A stretch of 64,000 nt of DNA, taken from assembly GCA_947561715.1 (NCBI GenBank), contig OX387198.1:17670001-17734000 (forward strand). The letters run 5' to 3'. Positions 12,001 through 21,120 of the stretch are shown piece after piece. Within the stretch, counting starts at the first letter, position 1. The number at the start of each line of letters is the position of its first letter. A program made the translations under genes and the position numbers. The notes beneath the pieces were generated by a model. That model was not told the DNA's origin and made no database searches. It was given only the letters and a program-made list of their open reading frames with translations. This DNA comes from Ascidia mentula (lineage: Eukaryota; Chordata; Ascidiacea; Phlebobranchia; Ascidiidae).

Positions 12001-15000
12001 AACACTGTTCCATTTATTCACAAAACATTACCTTCAGTGGTCCGACATGTGTCCTCGTGGTTTGGCCATTGGAAATGTTTAGATGGCCCAAGGCCCAAGG
12101 GGGTGCTCAAAATGAACAAAAAAGTTTTTTTAGTTGCATGATTGGATTTGATATCAAAGAAACAATATCATCTATCGGATCTAATATTAATGTTGGCGTA
12201 TCAATCTGAATGCTTGACGTAGATTTGTAATTTCCTGTAAAAGGAACTCAGCAATTCCGTTGTTTTGTCTTTGGTATCAAATCAAGCAAAGGAAAAAGAC
12301 AAAGCTACTAGTGATGAAATGCGCTGGATCCAGGGCCCGACCGGAAATTGACCAATTTTTATAATTCAGACCCGGCCGGATATTACACTCAAGCTTGTCG
12401 ATAGTTAGATGGCATTTACAACATAAATGTTTGTCAATTGACAAAATTTTCAGATTTGGTCATATTCGAATATCTGGAGCCAATATTGAAACGAATCTGA
12501 ATATTTAGTGACGTCATAATTTTTCATAGTGGTTGTTAAAATTCATGCTCAATTTGTACTTTCACTATACAAGTGACATTCAAGTGTGTTTTCTTGTTTC
12601 TACGTGTAATCTCAGTGGTTCTTATTTGTCTAAATAAGGTATGTCTGGGTGCAAAATAAGTGGAGTTAATAACTTTGAAAAGGATAGCCAAAGCTAGGAT
12701 GCTGTTAATCATTTTCTAAGTAAACGTTTCGAACTCATACTGGGTTCATCATCAGTACTACTACATTGAACTGGTTGCAGAAAAGCATCGGGTTAATAAA
12801 GGACTGAAAGGCAGAAGGGAAACAGCAGCAACAACATCGAGTAGCAAGCCACTTTTCTGCAACCAGTTCAATGTAGTAGTACTGATGATGAACCCAGTAT
12901 GAGTTCGAAACGTTTACTTAGAATATGATTAACAGCATCCTAGCTTTGGCATTCCTTTTCAAAGGTATGTCTGTTATCCAAATATTGATGATGCCCTTAG
13001 GCCACAATGGTTTTTAAATGCACCTCAAAAATACTTGGCAATTACATTCCAAATTATAGCACACCCTAAATTTATTTGGTGCTTAATACCCTGAAGCAGT
13101 TGTTTTGTTTGCATTTGCAAACAGGTAAAATTTCGAAACAACTATTAACAGGTCGTTTTAATTTTTTTTAACTTTTTACATAAATTATAATGAACATGAG
13201 ACAAGTTAGCCAAAATAATATTTAAAAAGGCTGAAAATTGACTGTTCAGATTTGTTATTTCTTAACTTTTAACAGTTGAAGGGTTTCTGTTGCTTGGTGT
13301 TGTTCTTTCTGAGTGAGTGTGTATACTCTTCCCGTTGCAGTTTTTGGATTGACACTTGTTAAAATGGTTGCTTTCTTAATCATCAAAGAATCTTCAGTTA
13401 ATGGATACGAAAATAAAGGGGATGGGTCAGCGAGATGAAAAAATTTACCTTTTTTTCTGGGTATCTTATTTGTTGCAACTTTCTTTTGATCATTGGTGAC
13501 TCGCCCAGAACTTCCATAGATTCATTTTGTGTTTTAATCACTGCAGTTGGCAACTCAAACTCTTCTGTTGCTGATAAAGTAACTTACGGCACTGTGAACA
13601 TTTTTGCTAATGTAAGTAGATCATGCGAATACTCCACTTCAGTTTTATGCTGTGCCTTCCTGAACTGGCCAGAATCCAATTTTCAACATCACAAACTTAG
13701 CTGGTATTACTGCTCATATATTGTCAGAAAACTTCACAAACAATGCTAGATCATGATAACACACACATAAATGCATATGTCAATAAAAGAGATTTTTATA
13801 CGTATAATGTGGTTTATTTTACATAACTTTTGTTACCTGGTAAAATATTAATCTTATATGCTCTACCATGCTGCTCATATAAATATGTAAGGGTGGAAAG
13901 ATTCTTCTGCTGGTGAAAATAACATATTTACACAGCACTTTTTCATTGCATGTGAATAATAAGAAACGCAAATTCAGGCAATGTATAAAATAATTACCAT
14001 TTATGTGTTCACTTCTAAGTTGTTAAGCTTGAAATTTTCCATCAAAATGTTTGGTGTTATTGCATTATTATAATACAGTCAACATTTTGTCCGAAAAGAT
14101 TTTTTTTAAGGTGATACATTTACATTATGAACCCTCAAAGGTTAACGATACAATTTTGTTTACTGTATTGTAAATAAAATTTTGTGAGCTAAATCTGTAA
14201 GTGACGAGTATGATCTGTAAGGCCTTGCCTTTACCTTCAAAATGAGCCCAACAATAGATATAAGTAAAAAAAACAAAATATCTATCGCCATCTTGTGGCA
14301 ATTTTAAAGTGCGATATCTTACTTGGTCATTTTTCGTAAAATTTGGAACTTTTAGTTATTTTATCATCCTAAAGCTGCTGTGTAAATTTCATTGAATTCT
14401 AAAAGTGTCAGGTCAGAAATGTGATTCAAATTTGGTGATTTGATATGAAATCACTCTGCTATAAGTAACCGTAGTTGGGACAAAATCAATTACCACTTTA
14501 ATTGTAAAAAAAATAGCAAAATATGTTTAGATTAAAAGTCGATGCAGAAAAGGAATTCCATCTTCACTTCGTGGTAGAGCTTGGCAGTTGTTGTGTGGAA
14601 GTAAATCTTTGGAAGCCCAAAACAACAAATCATTCGAGGTAAATTTCATCCAAAGCGGTCCACAAAGCAAGTATTTACCAACAAATTTTTTCCTGGCTGT
14701 ATTGTTTTGTTTGTGTTACGTCTAAAGTAGATATGACATTATTAGTTACAAAAGCATAGTGCAAAAATTTTTTTCTTGTTTTCGTCACCGGTATCAGATT
14801 GATGCAAATTTAAACAACAAAACATGGTTATTAGTTGAAATGTTATTATGATTCACTGGCCATAAATATGATGTTCAAACTACTGATATTGTTTTTACCA
14901 AACTTGCTTCAGAATTTAAGCTGCATAGATGTACATGTACCTACTAACCTCATGTTAATGACAATGTCATTTTGTAATGTTGAACATAATAATATGTTTT

Positions 15001-17031
15001 AGAAGTGTGTTATTTTCATTCAGTTGATTTTTTTACAATTTAATGTGTTGAATAACGTGTAAATTCAGTTCATTTTCTATCGTTAAAAATACTTAAAAAT
15101 TGCACCAGAAATGTTGTGAAATCAATTGTGCATTATAAATTTTAGGATTAGCAGCCCCAACACTGCTGTATTATCTCCTTTCATTCAGGATCTAGTTACA
15201 ACCCCAATAGAGGAGACTGCCACTGAAGATATAGAAAAGGATTTGCATCGTCAATTTCCATTCCATGAAATGTTTTCCAAAAGAGGTGGTTCTGGACAAA
15301 AAGACCTTTATGATGTTTTACATGCATATGTTGCTTATAATCCGAAGGATGGTTACTGTCAGGGTCAGGCTCCAGTTGCTGCTGTTTTGCTTATGCACAT
15401 GCCAGCCAAGGTAGTAATTTAAAACATCCTGGTTTTTGAAGGGACTGTTTATGTTTTGGACACAATTTACATTTCAATTTATGACTGAACCCACCTGGGA
15501 AATTAGGAAAATTGTTTTCAAAAAGAAGCTGAAACTTATCCATATGTTAAGAATTAATAAGCGCTAGGTGAGGAGTTATATTGATTCAATTGGTCCGTTA
15601 TAGATTGGAGTAGAATGTATAAAACCAATTGCCAAATTACTTAAGATGCAAAAAAAGCTTTTTGTTCTGTTTATTATGTTTTTTTTTTTTTCAGGATGCT
15701 TTTTGGTGCATGGCAGCAATATTTGAGTACTACATATCTGGATATTACAGTCAGGGCCTGGTAACATTTTTCTAAATATAAATAACTCTTGATATTTAAA
15801 ATATAGAGATTGAGAATAAGTTTTCCTGTTACATATTAAATTTTTTGCAGGAGGTAATTCAAGTAGATGGAATGATTATGCAAAGTTTGTTAAGAAAGGT
15901 TTGTCCAGATGCACACAAACACATGGAGAAGTTGAGCATATCACCAATGCTTTATTGCACTGAGTGGTTTATGTGTATTTTTGCTCGTACATTACCATGG
16001 CCTTCTGTCCTTAGATTATGGGACATGTTTTTTTGTGAAGGTGAGAATGAAATTGGCATAAACATTAACCCAACATCAATCACTTTCGACTAGAAAATTG
16101 TTTTCAGGGTTTTCATAATTTTTTAAACATATTTTAACCAGTATTTGGAGATGACACTTTTTTCACTTGTAGCAAAACTGGTTCGATTTTTTAATTTGTG
16201 ACTGCTTTGGAAATTGTTTGTTATTTGATTAAGGTGTGAAAGTGTTATTTCGCTGCGGGCTTGTTTTGTTACGCACTTCATTGGGGGATATTTCCTCACA
16301 TAATGCTGCTCCGGACACTTATGAAACAATGGAAAAAGTAAGGAAACTTAACAAAAGTGACATGACACCTGATCACCTGATGAATGAGGTTTGTTAACTG
16401 TTGCCCGTTAACTGAAAACAGATTTCAACATTTTTGTTGTTGTACTTCACAGGTCACTAGTTTAAAGATTACTGAAGCAGATCTCGAAAATGAACACCGC
16501 CGACAGATAAAGTTGGCAAGAAAAAGAGGAAGTTCATCAGTGAATCTTGTGAAACGGGTTTACCGATACACTCCCACTACCCAACATCATGGGTTTGTGC
16601 AAAAATCTGGTCCCACCAAGGTATGACTTTCTAATCTAAATCTTAAATTTTTCGTGCTACAATCTTCAGCATTTGCAACTACTTCTTAAAAGAAACATAA
16701 AAAAATAATGCGCAGGTTTCAGTTTTTGACATTGTAATGGTTTTCTATGAAATGTTGTGTAAATTAATAATATTATAAAAATCTTTGTTTCTTGCAGCAC
16801 TTGAGCTCTGTGAGTGTTGATACCCCACAAGTTGTTGCACAAGCAAATGCGATCGTGGAACAAAATGAAGAACAGAGGAAAAACTCTGTTACCCTTAAAC
16901 TGTATCGGTCAATCTCCGAAGCGGAAAGCGTCACAAGTTTTAAAACAAATCAAGTGCACCCAGAGGAAAATGAACAGAAAAATTCCAAACTTGTTAATGG
17001 GCATGACAATATGAAGATCACATACTTATAA
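9026..17031 (+). CDS. TBC1D10: TBC1D10-family Rab GTPase-activating protein
   Basis: TBC1D10 proteins (EPI64 family) accelerate GTP hydrolysis by Rab35, Rab27 and related Rabs at membranes and the actin cortex. Nine exons keep phase: 9026-9078, 11069-11171, 14531-14638, 15189-15410, 15695-15760, 15851-16040, 16234-16388, 16453-16620 and 16798-17031, giving 432 residues. Exon 1 carries the family opening [11 protein letters not shown]. Exon 2 has [13 protein letters not shown], exon 3 has [16 protein letters not shown]. The TBC dual fingers are intact: IEKDLHR (Arg109, the IxxDxxR motif) and GYCQGQ (Gln146). Exon 6 has CTEWFMC and [19 protein letters not shown]. The tail is basic, then Ser/Glu-rich, and lacks the vertebrate PDZ ligand of TBC1D10A. 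Intron 1 (2.0 kb) and intron 2 (3.4 kb) are repeat-rich. The start is the first ATG after an in-frame stop at 8987. Confidence 0.92.
9640..10072 (-). repeat. Dispersed repeat, copy 2 (inverted with respect to 7905-8200)
   Basis: This is the reverse-complement partner of 7905-8200. Together the copies bracket TBC1D10 exon 1. The right end, near 10112, is interrupted by a hAT element at 10120-10627. Confidence 0.75.
10120..10627. mobile_element. 508-bp hAT-type MITE with exact 8-bp target duplication
   Basis: The termini CAGTGGCAGATCTAG and CTAGATCCGCCACTG are inverted repeats with a CAGTGG end typical of hAT elements. The direct repeat CCCTGGTC flanks both sides (10112-10119 and 10628-10635). 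There is no transposase frame, so the copy is non-autonomous. It lies in TBC1D10 intron 1. Confidence 0.9.
12309..12400. mobile_element. Partial copy of the TAGTGATG hAT MITE family
   Basis: From CTAGTGATG at about 12309 to GACCCGGCCGGAT near 12377 the sequence follows the left end of the intact element at 48776-49192, including ATTGACCAATTTT. The right terminus is not recognisable, so this is a truncated or decayed copy in TBC1D10 intron 2. Confidence 0.65.
12673..12964. mobile_element. Inverted repeat with hammerhead-like cores (Penelope-like element remnant)
   Basis: Two arms of about 112 bp (12673-12784 and 12853-12964) are nearly perfect reverse complements around a spacer of about 68 bp. 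Each arm holds CTGATGA and, after a short G/C-pairing stem-loop, GAAAC: 12882-12888 with 12907-12911 on the + strand, and 12755-12749 with 12730-12726 on the - strand. CUGAUGA...GAAA is the hammerhead ribozyme core, and such motifs are known in the terminal repeats of Penelope-like retroelements. AAGGTATGTCTG occurs at 12636-12647 and 12962-12973, possibly a target duplication. No reverse transcriptase frame remains. Confidence 0.6.
13255..13583 (-). pseudogene. Possible antisense two-exon coding fragment in TBC1D10 intron 2
   Basis: On the - strand, 13583-13449 reads in frame with an even amino-acid mix (for example [19 protein letters not shown]). A GT-AG intron of 57 nt (13448-13392) joins it in phase to 13391-13255, which reads on ([19 protein letters not shown]) to a TAA stop. 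Upstream, the same frame stays open for about 34 more codons to about 13690 but is interrupted by one TAA at 13586-13584. The composition is unlike random AT-rich intron DNA. I do not recognise the protein. It could be a nested gene with a missed 5' exon, a decayed gene, or chance. Confidence 0.3.
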
Positions 17032-17700
17032 TTGCATACAAAATTTGGGTGGTTTTACAATCATTTTTCCATCTTTTCAGTCCATGTGCAATACTGTGAA
17101 CTACTTTTTCTACTGAAATCACTGTAATTTATCTCCTATCATTGTTTTAGCTCGAGTTTGTTTTAACCACCTTGGTGCTACATATGAAGGTTAAAAATTC
17201 TGATTGGTGTGCTTTAAATGTACCTATTTTAATTTATTCAAATTAATTTTACTTCAAATGCAATGCCCTACATACCACATGCTGGTATGTTACTCATGGG
17301 CTTGGCAAACGTTATATTGTGAACCAAATTATAAGCAATAATGTAAAGGCACGCCTTAACAACAGAAAGTGTTGTAGTGAAGGTTTAACCTTGAAACTAA
17401 TTCCAGTTAATATATCCTCTGCAAAGTGGTTGAATTTCACTTTGTTTTTTTAACTTTGGCAGAATTTCATTGCTTTACAAAGTGTTTTTTGCATACGTTT
17501 TTATTCCAGAAAACACAAATTTGTTTCTTCGTGGAATCTTGTTGAGATAACTCGCCTGAGAAAACTGGGAGCGATATAATATTTCATATCGCCTTTCGTT
17601 TATCTGACACCCGAAACGCCACTAAATTAGCTGCTTGCTTATGTGACAAACAAAAATATCTTATGTGATAAAAATAAAAAAATTTAAATGAAAAAAGCGT
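17032..17700. other. TBC1D10 3' UTR and intergenic DNA
   Basis: AT-rich sequence after the TBC1D10 stop. No coding exon or defined repeat terminus is visible before the dispersed repeat that begins near 17712. Confidence 0.5.
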
Positions 17701-17711
17701 CCGTAGTGCAG

Positions 17712-18130
17712 CGTTGCAACTGTGTCCTGTCGGCTTCTATTACTGTGCTCGTGCTGAAGCTAAGTCTGCTTGCATGTTCTTGCTGTTAATACTAAATTCG
17801 ACTCCAAAAGCAGCAGACTTATTTATTTTATTGAAAGACACGTTTGCAATGTCAGGCTAGCGCGTGTCAGTTGCTTGTTAAGTGACCGAGACTTGTTGGG
17901 TGGCAGAGTTAATGACAGAGAATAACAACGAATTGACCGAATAAAGTGCGAACGGGTATTTAACAAGTTACAAAGAAAAAAAGGTCTGTCGTCGAGCCGG
18001 ATGCCAGAAGACTGCGAGTTCTGCTGGAAAGCCTAACACCATCTGAAGCCTTCGGTCCGTCTGCTGTGTTCTAACTGCATGAAGAATTAAGGAGGGGAAA
18101 ATGCGTGGTGCTATACATGCCCCTTCCTTG
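17712..18130 (+). repeat. Dispersed repeat family B, copy 1
   Basis: Shares long stretches with 19735-20770 and 50540-51055, and a shorter core with 28590-28700. Landmarks are CTGTCGGCTTCTATTACTG, GAAAGACACGTTTGCA, GTGACCGAGACT, GTCTGTCGTCGAGC and GCGTGGTGCTATAC. No frame is conserved between copies, so it is probably a non-coding mobile repeat. Confidence 0.75.
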
Positions 18131-19734
18131 TGAAGATTGATAGTTTCTCTCCGAAATCCAATATCGTCTTGTCGTTAGGTTGTTAAACAGTGAATTGAGT
18201 AAGATCGGTTGAATGTTTTGTTGGTCGACGTCTGTGTTTCCATCGTGGTTGCAAGCTGTCCCGGTGAGTTTTTACTGTGTACAAAAGAACACCGACAGTA
18301 AAATGCTCAAACAATTTAAAATATCAAGCGTTTATGGGAATTGCATGCTGCATGACAAATTGAAAAGGTTATTAAAAACTAAAGGGAACCACAAATTCCA
18401 TCGCATTGAAGCGTGCGCAACAAATGCTTACATTTTCTCTTGGGCCGTCAAAAAAATATAGACAACGACCCGCATGCGACTTAATATGCGCGTATAAAAA
18501 AAATAAGGGCTCAGCTGGATGGCCGTCAAAAAGTAAATTTGTTCATCTCGTGTAAGAGATAATCAGTACTCAATCTGGTACGTGTATGAATAAAGAGCTG
18601 GCCTAGCAATATGCATCAACAAACGCAGTATATAGGCACAACCATTATTCTCAATGTCAATTTTTTGCATAAGGCCAAGTTTTAAGACACGTCACACTTA
18701 ATAATTCCAAACTAGAGGTGATCTTCCTAAAAATAATGAACTTACAAGAGTTAGGCGTCCCCTCGAAAAATTTACGCTACAAGAAAATGTCAAAAGTAGA
18801 CGAGGACTAAGTTTGTGGCACTAATAGTAGTAAAAAATATGTTTTCGGATTAGACAGCAACAATGACCAAAAAACGTAGTAATTTAGTTTAAGACAAACT
18901 AATGTGACAAAAAATTGGCCAAAACTTAAAAAATCATACGTGAGTTAGGTTAATCCGAAGTTTCATGCTTCAACCAGCCATGACAACGTTAGCTAAAATA
19001 GTGCGAGGATTTCTCCTAAAGGGACGTCAGTCGTGCTTGACTAAATGCCATACGCATAAAAGTCATGTCGTCAAGACCAGGGAAGGTCTAAGGTATTCCG
19101 ACAAAATGACTGGAAATTGTATCTGTGTGACCTTGCTACACGAAAGGCGTCAGGTCCCTTAACTGCACCGCGCCGCTGCTGTGCATAGGCTATGAAGGAC
19201 TTTCTAAGCAGACAAAAATGTTTGGGCTGTTGTCCACAATTCACCATTAAGTAACGTTAAACACATATGCCAAAAAATAAAACTAACGTTTTAGTTAATA
19301 AGTTACTTCAAACTAAAGAACCCCCTTCTTGAAACAAAAAGAATATAATACACAAATGCATACTGACATAACCATGAAGGATAGGCATTTACTTTCATAG
19401 CATAGCCTACTGTTATAGACAAAACATGCTTTATAGCAGTTTGGCTTTAAACGTGGGGACTTACAAATACTGCTTTAGGACTTATAAATTACAATTACAG
19501 TACCGAGTTATACATGACGTTCAGTTATTATGTCCAAATCTTTACTCGCGTCTCCCATTTGAGCGAAGAATCGCATTCACCATAATCCACCACGAAATTT
19601 ACTCTTAAACAAGCAAAATTTCGTGAGAATTTCAAGAACAATACAACAGAATATTACCAAACAAATACATGGAACAAACCAACTTGATAAAGCAAAAGTG
19701 GCCACGTCGGGGTCACCAGTACAGCGTACCAACT
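18131..19734. other. Intergenic DNA without recognisable genes
   Basis: Moderately AT-rich. Open frames at 18213, 18965 and 19426 show no domain, conserved motif or splice context. I see nothing else to annotate. Confidence 0.5.
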
Positions 19735-20770
19735 GATTCCTGTCGGCTTCTATTACTGGGCTAGTGCTGAAGCTAAGTCTACTTGCGTGTTCTTGCTGTT
19801 AATACTAAATTCGACCCCGGGAGCAGACTTATTTATTTAATTGAAAGACACGTTTGCAGTGTCACGGGGCTTGAGTTTACGTTGTTCTGCATCTATCACA
19901 TCATATTTGAGAACAATTCCCAGTATTATAGTACTATTGTTAACAAGCAATTGCTTTGTCCCTACAACAACCGGTTACAATTCATCATTTATGCGGACTG
20001 ACAAGCGCCTCGTCTACGTCATCAAGACGTTCGACAACAATCTTGTCATCACCTTTTCCAACGTCATACGTCAACACCAACGCCATTTCTTTCTTTTACC
20101 TGAGCTCTCTCTGGCTATATATATTACGTGCATATTCATCATGGAACCAGAGATGAAAAGAGGCACCAGAGATAGCGGGGAAGACAAGCCAATCCTAACC
20201 AAGCCAAGACTGAACTAAGAGACGATAAGACCATAAGTCAAAGAGTAGATCAAGAAACAATTGTATTGATTGTCGCCAAGCTAAATGAGCTTTATTGTTT
20301 AAGAACCGATTGATGCGTGGTTTGTAAGTTGTCGATGGTTTTTGTTTGAGATTTAACGAATTAAATTAAAGGATAAATCTTAAAGGTCTACAGTCTTTGT
20401 TTAAATAGTAACGCAGGAGTCAGAGATACGGCAGTGTTATATTTTGTACTACGTTCCACGAACGGTCAGTGCAGTTCCAAGTGCGTTAGTGACTGAGCGA
20501 GTAACTTCTGGCGCGTGCCATTTGCTTGTTAAGTGACCGAGACTAGTTGGGTGGCAGAGTTAATGACAGAGAATAACAGCGAAGAGTGACAACGAATTGA
20601 CCGAACGGGTATTTAACAAGTTACAAAGAAAAAAAAGGTCTGTCGTCGAGCCGGATACCAGAAGACTGTGCGAGTTCTGCCGGAAAGCCTAACACTGTCT
20701 GCAGCCTTCGGTCCGTCTGTGTTCCAAATGTGTGAAGAATTAAGTAGGGAAACATGCGTATTGCTACAGT
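19735..20770 (+). repeat. Dispersed repeat family B, copy 2, with an internal insertion of about 640 bp
   Basis: The left part (19735-19865) and right part (about 20505-20770) match family B copy 1. Between them lies extra DNA that starts near TGTCACGGGG (19859) and carries TATATATAT at about 20117. The insertion has the size and TATA box expected of a solo LTR, but I could not define a matching terminal dinucleotide or target duplication. Confidence 0.65.
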
Positions 20771-21120
20771 AGAATCTTTTTTTGAAAACGTAAATATTTA
20801 TTTCGCCAGATAATGACATCGTCAGTTTCTTTTTATCCAAGCAATGAACCTTATAATCCGGACTAAGTTACTGCAGGACACTGAGTATAGCAAATATTCT
20901 GACGATAATGAATTTGCATGGCTTTTGTGATTAAACTTTTCAAAAACATCGTTAATAAACTGCTAAAACGTACAAAATAAATCCCACACCATAGTAGCTC
21001 TATGAACAATAGTTATGTTAGGCTATTACACGCGTACACAGATAATTCATAGATAAGTAAGTGGCAATTGGGATACATATAGAAGTTAGTCAACCTTACA
21101 TAACCCAAACTTGTCAGAAA

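Noticed and set aside
13435..13749. 104-codon + strand frame with a signal-peptide-like start in TBC1D10 intron 2
   Set aside because: It is largely the antisense of the better-composed - strand frames, has no splice or family support and is Phe/Ser/Cys-rich as expected of a shadow frame.
19841..20218. 125-codon + strand frame
   Set aside because: It lies entirely within the LTR-like insertion of family B copy 2. Nothing in it resembles a retroelement protein, and overlapping frames are equally open.
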